Shown here: positions 24,710 through 32,648 of the stretch, in pieces | Layout: the number at the start of each line of letters is the position of its first letter | Numbering within the stretch: position 1 is the stretch's first letter | NCBI RefSeq assembly: GCF_040719375.1 | Contig: NZ_JBFDTP010000001.1 | Location: forward strand, 1,488,001 to 1,552,000 | DNA length: 64,000 nucleotides | Direction of reading: 5' to 3' | From: Clostridium sp. AN503 | GTDB lineage: Bacteria; Bacillota; Clostridia; Lachnospirales; Lachnospiraceae | The notes under the pieces: generated by a model | Databases searched by the model: none | Told to the model about the DNA's origin: nothing | The model's input: the letters and a program-made list of their open reading frames with translations, nothing else | Translations under genes and position numbers: made by a program

Positions 24710-24970
24710 ATGAATGGTATCTCAGGACAGGACTTTATCTTTGGTTGTTCCGCAATTGGTGCAGGTCTGGCGATGATCGCCGGTATCGGACCTGGTATCG
24801 GACAGGGTATCGCAGCCGGTCACGGTGCAGCGGCAGTTGGACGTAACCCGGGTGCAAAATCCGACATCACCTCCACCATGCTTCTTGGACAGGCGGTTGC
24901 AGAGACCACCGGTCTGTACGGCCTGGTTGTTGCGATCATCCTGATGTTTGTTAAGCCCTTCGGCGCTTAA
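24710..24970 (+). CDS. atpE: F0 ATP synthase subunit c, Na+-type
   Basis: The 86-residue hairpin proteolipid has two helices. The ion site carries Gln32 (GIGPGIGQG), Val63, Glu65, Thr66 and Tyr70 (GQAVAETTGLYGLV). These are the positions, and nearly the residues, used for Na+ binding in the Ilyobacter tartaricus c-ring (Gln32, Val63, Glu65, Ser66, Tyr70). I therefore predict sodium rather than proton coupling. TTTTAGGAGGAAATGAACT gives a strong ribosome site, fitting the need for many copies per complex. Confidence 0.95.
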   Translation: MNGISGQDFIFGCSAIGAGLAMIAGIGPGIGQGIAAGHGAAAVGRNPGAKSDITSTMLLGQAVAETTGLYGLVVAIILMFVKPFGA

Positions 24971-25014
24971 TGAGTTTAAGAAAGAGAAGATCGCGACGAA
25001 AGGAGGCTTAAGAC

Positions 25015-25530
25015 TTGGACAGACTGATAGGATTTGATCCCCAGCTGCTGCATGACGCGGTGCTGACCGGTATCAATATCTTCATATTATTCTTTGCGTT
25101 GTCCTATCTGCTTTTCAACCCGGTACGGGATGTGCTGGAGAAGAGACGGCAGAAGATTGTCGATGAGCTGGCCCGGGCGGCTGAGGACAAGACCTCGGCG
25201 GCGGCCCTGAAGGAAGAGTATGAGGCAAAGCTAAAGGACGTAAACAAAGAGGCAGAAAACATCCTGGAGACTGCACGGAGAAAAGGCAAAGCCCGTGAAG
25301 ATGAGATCGTCCAGGAAGCCAGGGCAGAAGCAGCCAGGATCATCGAGCGGGCAAACCGCGAAATCGAGCTGGAGAAGAAGAAGGCAGTTGACGACATGAA
25401 GCAGGAAGTGGTCGATATTGCGGCGCTGATGGCGAAAAAGGTTGTCGGCTACTCCATCGATGCGAAGATCCAGGATGCTTTGATCAATGAGACTTTGAAG
25501 GAAATGGGTGAGAGCACATGGCAAAGCTAG
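25015..25530 (+). CDS. atpF: F0 ATP synthase subunit b
   Basis: This 171-residue protein has one amino-terminal membrane helix (TGINIFILFFALSYLLF) and then a long charged coiled coil rich in Glu, Lys and Ala, the peripheral stalk pattern. The start is TTG 25015, eight bases after AAAGGAGG, with no earlier ATG. It overlaps atpH by 13 bases. Confidence 0.94.
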   Translation: MDRLIGFDPQLLHDAVLTGINIFILFFALSYLLFNPVRDVLEKRRQKIVDELARAAEDKTSAAALKEEYEAKLKDVNKEAENILETARRKGKAREDEIVQEARAEAARIIERANREIELEKKKAVDDMKQEVVDIAALMAKKVVGYSIDAKIQDALINETLKEMGESTWQS

Positions 25531-26066
25531 TTTCAAAGGTGTACGGCGATGCATTGTTTGAGACAGCCATGGAGAAGGACGAGGTGGATACCCTCTATGG
25601 AGAAGTAAGCGCCCTGGTCCCCATCTTAAAGGACAACCCGGAGCTTCTGACTCTGCTTGGCAATCCGCAGATAGTCAAAGAGGAAAAGGTTGCCATCATA
25701 CATCAGGTTTTTGACCAGAAGGTAGCACAGGATCTGATGGGCTTCCTGGCAATCATTGTTGAGAAAGACAGACAGAGCGATATGATTCCCATCTTCGAGT
25801 ATTTCATCGAGAGGGTGAAGGAATTTAAAAAGATTGGCGCCGCCTACGTGACCAGTGCAGTGGAGCTGAACGCAGAGCAGAAGGCCAGTCTGGAAGAAAA
25901 GCTGCTTGCAACCACGCCATACGTGTCCTTCGATATGTATTACGAGGTGGATCCCGAGCTTTTAGGCGGCATGGTAGTCCGCATCGGGGACCATGTGGTG
26001 GACAGCAGTATTAAAACACGGCTTTATGAACTGAAGAAGGAACTTTTGGCGCTTCAGTTGGCATAA
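25518..26066 (+). CDS. atpH: F1 ATP synthase subunit delta
   Basis: The 182-residue protein follows the OSCP/delta family: MAKLVSKVYGDALFETAMEK at the start, LLTLLGNPQIVKEEKV in the helical domain, and LLGGMVVRIGDHVVDSSIKT near the end. It links the b stalk to the top of F1. It overlaps atpF and precedes atpA by 23 bases. Confidence 0.95.
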   Translation: MAKLVSKVYGDALFETAMEKDEVDTLYGEVSALVPILKDNPELLTLLGNPQIVKEEKVAIIHQVFDQKVAQDLMGFLAIIVEKDRQSDMIPIFEYFIERVKEFKKIGAAYVTSAVELNAEQKASLEEKLLATTPYVSFDMYYEVDPELLGGMVVRIGDHVVDSSIKTRLYELKKELLALQLA

Positions 26067-26089
26067 TCAGTCAGAAAGGAAACAGCAAA

Positions 26090-27592
26090 ATGAATTTGAG
26101 ACCAGAAGAAATCAGTTCGGTAATAAAAGAACAGATTGAAAAGTATTCTACCAAACTGGAAGTCTCGGATGTCGGCACCGTGATCACGGTTGCAGATGGT
26201 ATCGCTCGAATCCATGGGCTTGAGAAAGCCATGCAGGGTGAGCTTCTGGAGTTTCCAGGAGAGATCTACGGCATGGTCCTGAACCTGGAGGAGGATAACG
26301 TTGGTGTTGTTCTGCTTGGTGACACCAGCAATATCAGTGAGGGCGATATCGTTAAGACCACCGGACGCGTTGTTGAAGTCCCGGTAGGAGATGCGCTGAC
26401 CGGACGTGTTGTAAACGCACTGGGCCAGCCCATTGACGGAAAAGGTCCCGTCGAGACAGACAAGTTCCGCCGCATTGAGCGCGTAGCTCACGGCGTTATC
26501 GAGAGAAAATCCGTAGACACCCCGCTTCAGACCGGTATCAAGGCGATCGATTCCATGATCCCGATCGGCCGTGGACAGCGTGAGCTGATCATCGGCGACC
26601 GTCAGACCGGTAAGACTGCGATTGCGATCGATACGATCATCAACCAGAAAGGCCAGGGGGTTCACTGTATTTATGTGGCGATCGGCCAGAAGGCATCTAC
26701 CGTTGCCAATATTGTAAGGACCCTGGAGGAGTTTGGCGCCATGGACTATACCACCCTTGTGGTGTCCACTGCATCAGACTTGGCTCCCCTTCAGTACATT
26801 GCACCGTATTCCGGGTGTGCGATCGGCGAGGAGTGGATGGAAAAAGGGGAGGACGTGCTGGTAGTCTATGATGATTTGACCAAGCACGCGGCGGCTTACC
26901 GTACCCTGTCTTTGCTGCTCAAAAGACCGCCGGGCCGTGAGGCTTACCCGGGCGATGTTTTCTACCTGCATTCCAGACTGCTGGAGCGCGCATCCCGCTT
27001 ATCGGATGATTTAGGCGGCGGTTCTTTGACTGCACTGCCGATCATCGAGACCCAGGCAGGCGACGTTTCTGCATACATTCCGACCAATGTGATCTCCATC
27101 ACTGACGGTCAGATCTATCTGGAGACAGAGATGTTTAACTCCGGTTTCCGTCCGGCGATCAATGCCGGTCTGTCCGTATCCCGTGTAGGCGGCGCGGCTC
27201 AGATCAAGGCGATCAAGAAGATCGCGGCTCCGATCCGTGTGGAGCTGGCGCAGTACCGCGAGCTGGCAAGCTTTGCCCAGTTTGGCTCCGAGCTGGATGC
27301 AGCTACCACGGAACAGCTGGCACAGGGCGAGCGCATCAAGGAAGTGCTCAAACAGCCGCAGTATCAGCCGATGCCGGTGGAATATCAGGTTATCATCATT
27401 TATGCAGCTACCAGGAAACATCTTCTGGATATTCCGGTTGCTGATATCCTGGATTTTGAGAAGGAACTGTTTAAGTATATCGACACGAAGTATCCTGAGA
27501 TTCCGGCTTCCATCCGCGACACCAAGGTGCTGTCAGAGGAGACGGAAGAACTTTTGGTGAAGGCAATCAAAGAGTGCAAAGAGCAGCGCTAG
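26090..27592 (+). CDS. atpA: F1 ATP synthase subunit alpha
   Basis: This 500-residue protein contains the P-loop GDRQTGKT (about 170-177), the PYSGCAIGEEWM segment, and the ASRLSDDLGGGSLTALPIIE block of alpha subunits. It binds nucleotide at non-catalytic sites and supplies the Arg finger to beta. The length matches the family and no disruptions are seen. Confidence 0.97.
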   Translation: MNLRPEEISSVIKEQIEKYSTKLEVSDVGTVITVADGIARIHGLEKAMQGELLEFPGEIYGMVLNLEEDNVGVVLLGDTSNISEGDIVKTTGRVVEVPVGDALTGRVVNALGQPIDGKGPVETDKFRRIERVAHGVIERKSVDTPLQTGIKAIDSMIPIGRGQRELIIGDRQTGKTAIAIDTIINQKGQGVHCIYVAIGQKASTVANIVRTLEEFGAMDYTTLVVSTASDLAPLQYIAPYSGCAIGEEWMEKGEDVLVVYDDLTKHAAAYRTLSLLLKRPPGREAYPGDVFYLHSRLLERASRLSDDLGGGSLTALPIIETQAGDVSAYIPTNVISITDGQIYLETEMFNSGFRPAINAGLSVSRVGGAAQIKAIKKIAAPIRVELAQYRELASFAQFGSELDAATTEQLAQGERIKEVLKQPQYQPMPVEYQVIIIYAATRKHLLDIPVADILDFEKELFKYIDTKYPEIPASIRDTKVLSEETEELLVKAIKECKEQR

Positions 27593-27611
27593 ACAAGGCA
27601 GGTGAAAATTC

Positions 27612-28481
27612 ATGGCATCCATGAGAGATATTAAACGTAGAAGAGCAAGTATCCAGAGCACCGGCCAGATTACCAAGGCCATGAAGCTGGTCTCTACGGT
27701 TAAACTGCAAAAGTCCAGAGCGAAAGCCGAGAGTTCAAAACCCTACTTTGACATGATGTATGAAACCATTGCATCCATGCTTAAAAAGTCCGGCAACATC
27801 GACCACAAATATCTCCGTGCAGGCAAGACGGACAAGAAGGCGGTCATCGCCATCACATCCAACCGCGGCCTGGCAGGCGGCTACAACAATAACATTGTGA
27901 AGCTGATCGCCGGGAACCCGGAGCTTGCAAAAGGCAATACCTGCGTGTATGCCATCGGGCGGAAGGGCCGAGACGGACTGACAAAGAAAGGCTATGAGAT
28001 CAAGGCAGACTACTCGGATGTGATCAATGAGCCCATGTACCAGGATGCCGCCGATTTAACGGCGGAACTATTGGATGCGTTTGGACGCGGCGAGGTGGGC
28101 GAGATCTATCTTGCGTACACTTCCTTTAAGAATACAGTAGTCCATATCCCCAAACTAATCCGTCTGCTTCCGTTTACCATGGAAGACAGCGATACGGACG
28201 GGAACGAGGCTCCGAAGGCCCATGCTCTGATGAACTATGAGCCGAACGAGGAAGAAGTGCTGGATATGATCATTCCCAAATATATGAGCAGTTTAATCTT
28301 TGGTGCGCTGCAGGAGGCAGTTGCCAGCGAAAATGGCGCGCGTATGACCGCCATGGACTCGGCGACCAACAATGCAGAGGAGATGCTTGGCAAGTTAGAG
28401 CTGCAGTATAACCGCGCACGTCAGGGTTCCATTACCCAGGAGCTGACGGAGATCATTGCAGGCGCCAATGCGATCAGTTAA
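27612..28481 (+). CDS. atpG: F1 ATP synthase subunit gamma
   Basis: The 289-residue rotor shaft begins MASMRDIKRRRASIQSTGQI and KAMKLVSTVKLQKSRA, includes ITSNRGLAGGYNNNIVK, and ends with the conserved MTAMDSATNNAEEM and NRARQGSITQELTEI helix that sits inside the alpha/beta ring. Confidence 0.97.
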   Translation: MASMRDIKRRRASIQSTGQITKAMKLVSTVKLQKSRAKAESSKPYFDMMYETIASMLKKSGNIDHKYLRAGKTDKKAVIAITSNRGLAGGYNNNIVKLIAGNPELAKGNTCVYAIGRKGRDGLTKKGYEIKADYSDVINEPMYQDAADLTAELLDAFGRGEVGEIYLAYTSFKNTVVHIPKLIRLLPFTMEDSDTDGNEAPKAHALMNYEPNEEEVLDMIIPKYMSSLIFGALQEAVASENGARMTAMDSATNNAEEMLGKLELQYNRARQGSITQELTEIIAGANAIS

Positions 28482-28513
28482 AATGAAAGACAATAAATAT
28501 AAGGAGAATCAAG

Positions 28514-29905
28514 ATGGCAGAACAAAATACTGGTAAAATCACACAGATCATCGGTGCGGTTATGGACATTAAGTTCTCCCAGGGCAAGATTCCGGAAATC
28601 AATGAGGCAATCCGCATACCGCTGGAGACCGGCGGTGAGCTGACTGTCGAGGTTGCTCAGGATCTTGGTGACGATACGGTTAGATGTATCGCCATGGGAA
28701 GCACCGATGGTATGAGACGTGGTATGGACGCCATTGCGACCGGGGCGCCGATTACGGTGCCGGTCGGTGAGAATACGCTCGGACGTATCTTTAACGTGCT
28801 GGGCGAGCCGATTGATAATAAAGAGAAGCCGCATGTGGAGGAGTATCTTCCGATCCACAGAAAAGCTCCTACTTTCGAGGAACAGTCCACAGAGACTGAG
28901 ATCCTGGAGACAGGTATCAAGGTCGTCGACCTGCTCTGTCCGTATCAGAAGGGCGGTAAGATCGGTCTGTTCGGCGGCGCCGGCGTAGGAAAGACCGTAC
29001 TGATCCAGGAGCTGATCCGTAATATCGCAACCGAGCACGGCGGATATTCCGTATTCACCGGCGTAGGCGAGCGTACCCGTGAGGGAAATGACCTTTACTA
29101 CGAGATGACCGAGTCTGGTGTTATCAATAAGACCACCATGGTATTCGGTCAGATGAATGAGCCGCCGGGAGCACGTATGCGTGTGGGCCTGACAGGGCTT
29201 ACCATGGCTGAGTATTTCCGTGATAAGGGCGGAAAGGATGTGCTGTTATTCATCGATAACATTTTCCGTTTTACCCAGGCAGGTTCCGAGGTGTCCGCGC
29301 TTTTAGGGCGTATGCCTTCCGCAGTAGGCTATCAGCCGACGCTGCAGACGGAGATGGGCGCACTGCAGGAGCGCATCACCTCGACTAAGGACGGTTCCAT
29401 CACCTCCGTACAGGCGGTTTATGTGCCTGCGGATGACTTGACGGACCCGGCTCCGGCCAATACCTTCGCACATCTGGATGCAACGACCGTACTGAGCCGT
29501 TCCATCGTAGAGCTGGGTATCTATCCGGCAGTAGATCCGCTTGAGTCTACATCCCGTATTCTGGACCCGCGTGTGGTTGGCGAGGAGCACTATAAGGTAG
29601 CCCGCGGCGTGCAGGAGGTTCTGCAGAAGTATAAGGAATTACAGGATATCATCGCCATGCTGGGCATGGATGAGCTTTCCGAGGAGGATAAGCTGACTGT
29701 ATCACGCGCAAGAAAGATCCAGAGGTTTTTGTCTCAGCCGTTCTTCGTTGCAGGCCAGTTTACCGGTATGGAAGGCCGCTATGTACCGCTTAGCGAGACC
29801 ATTCAGGGCTTCAAGGAGATTCTGGAAGGAAAGCATGATGACGTTCCGGAGCAGTATTTCCTTAATGCCGGTAATATCGACGACGTTCTTGCCCGTGTGA
29901 AATAG
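28514..29905 (+). CDS. atpD: F1 ATP synthase subunit beta
   Basis: This 463-residue catalytic subunit has the P-loop GGAGVGKTV, the GVGERTREGNDLYYEM block with the catalytic Glu, the DNIFRFTQAGSEVSALLGR signature and the DELSEEDKLTV DELSEED loop. It makes or hydrolyses ATP at its interface with alpha. AAGGAG precedes ATG 28514. Confidence 0.98.
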   Translation: MAEQNTGKITQIIGAVMDIKFSQGKIPEINEAIRIPLETGGELTVEVAQDLGDDTVRCIAMGSTDGMRRGMDAIATGAPITVPVGENTLGRIFNVLGEPIDNKEKPHVEEYLPIHRKAPTFEEQSTETEILETGIKVVDLLCPYQKGGKIGLFGGAGVGKTVLIQELIRNIATEHGGYSVFTGVGERTREGNDLYYEMTESGVINKTTMVFGQMNEPPGARMRVGLTGLTMAEYFRDKGGKDVLLFIDNIFRFTQAGSEVSALLGRMPSAVGYQPTLQTEMGALQERITSTKDGSITSVQAVYVPADDLTDPAPANTFAHLDATTVLSRSIVELGIYPAVDPLESTSRILDPRVVGEEHYKVARGVQEVLQKYKELQDIIAMLGMDELSEEDKLTVSRARKIQRFLSQPFFVAGQFTGMEGRYVPLSETIQGFKEILEGKHDDVPEQYFLNAGNIDDVLARVK

Positions 29906-29916
29906 GGGGTACGTCT

Positions 29917-30315
29917 ATGGCTGATGGAATGAAATTGCATGTGATCACTCCGGAGGAGCGGTTTTATGATGGGGAAGTATCCATGGTAGAGCTGACCACG
30001 ACGGAGGGGAATATCGGTATCTATCCGAACCATATCCCGCTGACTGCCGTAGTAGCGCCGGGGGTGCTGAAGATCCACGAGGGCAGCGAAGTGAAGGAAG
30101 CTGCACTGATGTCAGGATTTATCACCATCCTGCCGGAGTCTGTGACCATCATGGCTGAAACAGTGGAGTGGCCGGATGAGATTGACTTCAATCGTGCGGA
30201 GGAGGCGCGGATCCGTGCAGAACGCAGGCTGGCATCAAAGGATGGCAATCTGGATGTGCTGCGGGCGGAAATGGCGTTAAAACGTGCGCTGGTGCGTTTG
30301 GAGCTGAAAGGCTGA
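29917..30315 (+). CDS. atpC: F1 ATP synthase subunit epsilon
   Basis: The 132-residue protein has an amino beta-sandwich (LHVITPEERFYDGEVSMVEL, TTEGNIGIYPNHIPLTA) and two carboxyl helices starting at IDFNRAEEARIRAERRL. It is the regulatory subunit at the base of the rotor. It is the last gene of the operon, followed by a terminator. Confidence 0.96.
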   Translation: MADGMKLHVITPEERFYDGEVSMVELTTTEGNIGIYPNHIPLTAVVAPGVLKIHEGSEVKEAALMSGFITILPESVTIMAETVEWPDEIDFNRAEEARIRAERRLASKDGNLDVLRAEMALKRALVRLELKG

Positions 30316-30348
30316 CAGAGAGAATCGCAGATATGCAGATATGAGATG

Positions 30349-30394
30349 AAAACCGGGGAGGCGGCGAATGTGGCTGCTTTCCCGGTTTTGTTGT
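30349..30394 (+). terminator. Terminator of the atp operon
   Basis: AAAACCGGG (30349-30357) pairs with CCCGGTTTT (30381-30389), with inner complementarity between GGCGGC and GCTGC-type bases, then a T-rich tail. Confidence 0.82.
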
Positions 30395-30542
30395 GGAAAA
30401 TAAACCTGGTATCATTTTATTTATTTAGAAAACCTTTTATTAAATTGGGAAAGATTTATGAAACTCCTCCTATATGGTACAATATGGACACATTGTTACA
30501 AGATTAACATTTGTGAAATTTGCAGACAAGAGGAGGAGAGGT

Positions 30543-31463
30543 ATGAGATTAAGAAAGATTACGGCGGCGGTCATGGCGGCGAGCCTGGTATTGGCAGGGT
30601 GTTCCGCGAAGACTGCAGAGACGGCTCCGGCAACCGCGGCTGAGACCACAAAAGCGGCGGAGACAACGGCGGCGGAGACGACCGCGGAGGAAAAAGAGAC
30701 TGAGAAAGCCAGTGGGGCTAAAGCGGGCGAATATCAGGCGGATGTGGTGGTCATCGGAGCAGGCGGCGCGGGCATGTCGGCAGCCCTGCGGGCAGGAGAA
30801 GCAGGGGCCAGCGTCATCATTCTGGAGAAGATGAATTACGCGGGCGGCAATACGACCCGGTCCGAAGGCGGTATGAATGCCGCGGCCACTGTTTTCCAGA
30901 AGGAAAAAGGGATTGAGGATACGGTGGAGGCAATGGTGAAGGATACCATGACCGGCGGAAAAGAGATCAACAACCCGGAGCTGGTACAGTACCTGGCGGA
31001 AAACAGTTCAGATACCATTGACTGGCTCACTTCCATCGGCATGGACTTAAGTGATGTGGCCCAGGGCGCAGGCGCGACAAATCCGCGTATGCACAGGTCG
31101 GCGGACGGCTCCAAGATCGGCGGAGTTTTGGTACCCATACTGATGGAAAATCTTGAGAAGCAGAATATCCGTATCCTGTATTCCACTAAAGCCACGGAGC
31201 TGATCAAGGATGGGGATGCAGTGACCGGCGTGGCTGCAGAGACTGCGGACGGCAGCAAGCTGACCTTTAAGGCAAATGCCGTGGTTGTTGCAACCGGCGG
31301 TTTTGGCGCCAATGAGGATCTCTATGTAAAATACCGTCCTGACTTAAAGGGCTTTTCCACAACCAATCACCCGGGAGCGACCGGTGATGGTATTGTCCTG
31401 GCGGAGGCAGTAGGCGCGGACACGGTTGATATGGACAAGATCCAGACCAATCCTACGGTCTGA
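30543..31463 (+). CDS. Exported fumarate-reductase-like flavoprotein, 5' part (frameshifted)
   Basis: From ATG 30543 (after GAGGAGAGGT) the protein has a lipoprotein signal (LVLAGC), a Thr/Glu-rich linker, and the FAD-binding fold of fumarate reductase/urocanate reductase-like proteins: VVVIGAGGAGMSAALRAGEAG, MNYAGGNTTRSEGGMNAA, and VVATGGFGANEDLY. The frame stops at 31463 just after KIQTNPT. The family sequence resumes in another frame as SEVNTQIVISESVRGKGAIF. One surplus base near 31453 accounts for it, and removing one gives a 618-residue protein, almost the length of its paralogue at 32649. Where that paralogue has LHPT, this has TNPT: the substrate-site His is replaced by Asn, so the substrate probably differs. 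Confidence 0.78.
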   Translation: MRLRKITAAVMAASLVLAGCSAKTAETAPATAAETTKAAETTAAETTAEEKETEKASGAKAGEYQADVVVIGAGGAGMSAALRAGEAGASVIILEKMNYAGGNTTRSEGGMNAAATVFQKEKGIEDTVEAMVKDTMTGGKEINNPELVQYLAENSSDTIDWLTSIGMDLSDVAQGAGATNPRMHRSADGSKIGGVLVPILMENLEKQNIRILYSTKATELIKDGDAVTGVAAETADGSKLTFKANAVVVATGGFGANEDLYVKYRPDLKGFSTTNHPGATGDGIVLAEAVGADTVDMDKIQTNPTV

Positions 31464-32400
31464 GGTAAATACCCAGATTGTTATTTCTGAGTCTGTTCGC
31501 GGTAAAGGGGCGATCTTTGTTAACCAGTCCGGCGAGCGTTTTACTTCAGAGATGCAGACCAGGGACGTGCTTTCTACAGCGATCTTGGAGCAGTCTGAGA
31601 AATTCGCATATCTGGTATTCGACCAGAGAGTCATGGACAGCATGGCAGCCCTTCAGGAGAACTACGAAAAAGGTATCATTGTCAAGGGCGCCGACATAGC
31701 AGGCCTGGCCGACGAACTGGAGATCGACGCGGCGGTCCTGGCAGAGACGATCGATACCTGGAATAAGGCAGTGGCCCAGAAGAAGGATGATCTATATGGC
31801 CGTGATACCGGTATGGATGAGGATCTTTCCAAGGCGCCTTACTATGCGGTGAAGGTCTCTCCGGCAGTTCACTACACCATGGGCGGAATCAAGATCGATA
31901 CACAGACGCAGGTGATCGGCACCGACGGCAATGTGATCCCGGGGCTGTTCGCGGCAGGCGAGGTGACCGGAGGCGTGCACGGCGCGAACCGTTTGGGCGG
32001 CAACGCGGTGGCGGATATCATGGTATTTGGCAATCAGGCGGGCGTTGAGGCCGCAAAATATGCTCTGGCCCAGGGAAGCCTTGAGGCAGTGCTGCCTGAG
32101 GCTGAGGAGGCTGCGGCTCCGACAGCGGCAGGCAATTACAAGGACGGGACCTACGAGGCCACGGCAACCGGAAATAACGGCGATATCAAGCTTGCAGTGG
32201 AAGTAAAGAACGGCAATATTGCCGCAGTCAACATCCTGGAGCAGGTAGAGACCCCGGCTATCTTCGGCGGCGTAGAGCGGGATCTGATTCCGCAGATCAT
32301 CAAGACCCAGGGCGTGGAGGTGGATGCCATAGCGGGAGCTACGGTTTCCAGTAAAGCAGTGCTTACAGCGGTTGAGGAAGCTTTAAAAGCAGCTAAATAG
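31426..32400 (+). CDS. Exported fumarate-reductase-like flavoprotein, 3' part with FMN-binding domain
   Basis: This frame continues the same protein: SVRGKGAIFVNQSGERF (proton-shuttle Arg region), SPAVHYTMGGIKID (substrate-site His), and GVHGANRLGGNAVADI (substrate-site Arg). A carboxyl FMN-binding domain ends in DAIAGATVSSKAV, a flavinylation-type motif. Having the FMN domain at the carboxyl end is the reverse of the paralogue at 32649, which carries it at the amino end. The first eleven or so residues of this frame are not real; the protein truly starts at 30543. It is followed by a terminator at 32477-32520. Confidence 0.78.
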   Translation: MIWTRSRPILRSEVNTQIVISESVRGKGAIFVNQSGERFTSEMQTRDVLSTAILEQSEKFAYLVFDQRVMDSMAALQENYEKGIIVKGADIAGLADELEIDAAVLAETIDTWNKAVAQKKDDLYGRDTGMDEDLSKAPYYAVKVSPAVHYTMGGIKIDTQTQVIGTDGNVIPGLFAAGEVTGGVHGANRLGGNAVADIMVFGNQAGVEAAKYALAQGSLEAVLPEAEEAAAPTAAGNYKDGTYEATATGNNGDIKLAVEVKNGNIAAVNILEQVETPAIFGGVERDLIPQIIKTQGVEVDAIAGATVSSKAVLTAVEEALKAAK

Positions 32401-32476
32401 AGACGCAAAATAAAGCGTAGTGATTGCAGCGATAAAACCTGCTGCAGCAATATAAAACAGGTTAGGGCGGTAAAAA

Positions 32477-32522
32477 GAAGATGAAGGGGCTGTCGGTAAA
32501 TAGATAGCCCCTTCATCTTCTT
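32477..32522 (+). terminator. Terminator after the first flavoprotein gene
   Basis: GAAGATGAAGGGGCT (32477-32491) is the exact complement of AGCCCCTTCATCTTC (32506-32520), followed by TTTCG. It may act in both directions. Confidence 0.8.
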
Positions 32523-32586
32523 TCGCGCAGAGTGCGCATCCCAAGTGGAGCCTTTTATTGTATAGGGAACGAAGTTTCCTGTATAA

Positions 32587-32620
32587 TGAAAAAAAGCGCC
32601 CCGCCAAAAAGCGGGACGCC
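32587..32620 (-). terminator. Terminator of the second flavoprotein gene (minus strand)
   Basis: Minus-strand GCGTCCCGC and GCGGGGCGC arms (32619-32596) enclose a TTTTTG loop and are followed by a run of T residues (A-run 32588-32595 on the plus strand). It lies 30 bases past the stop at 32649. Confidence 0.8.
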
Positions 32621-32648
32621 CTATAACCTTCTTTTGTAAGAAACCTTC

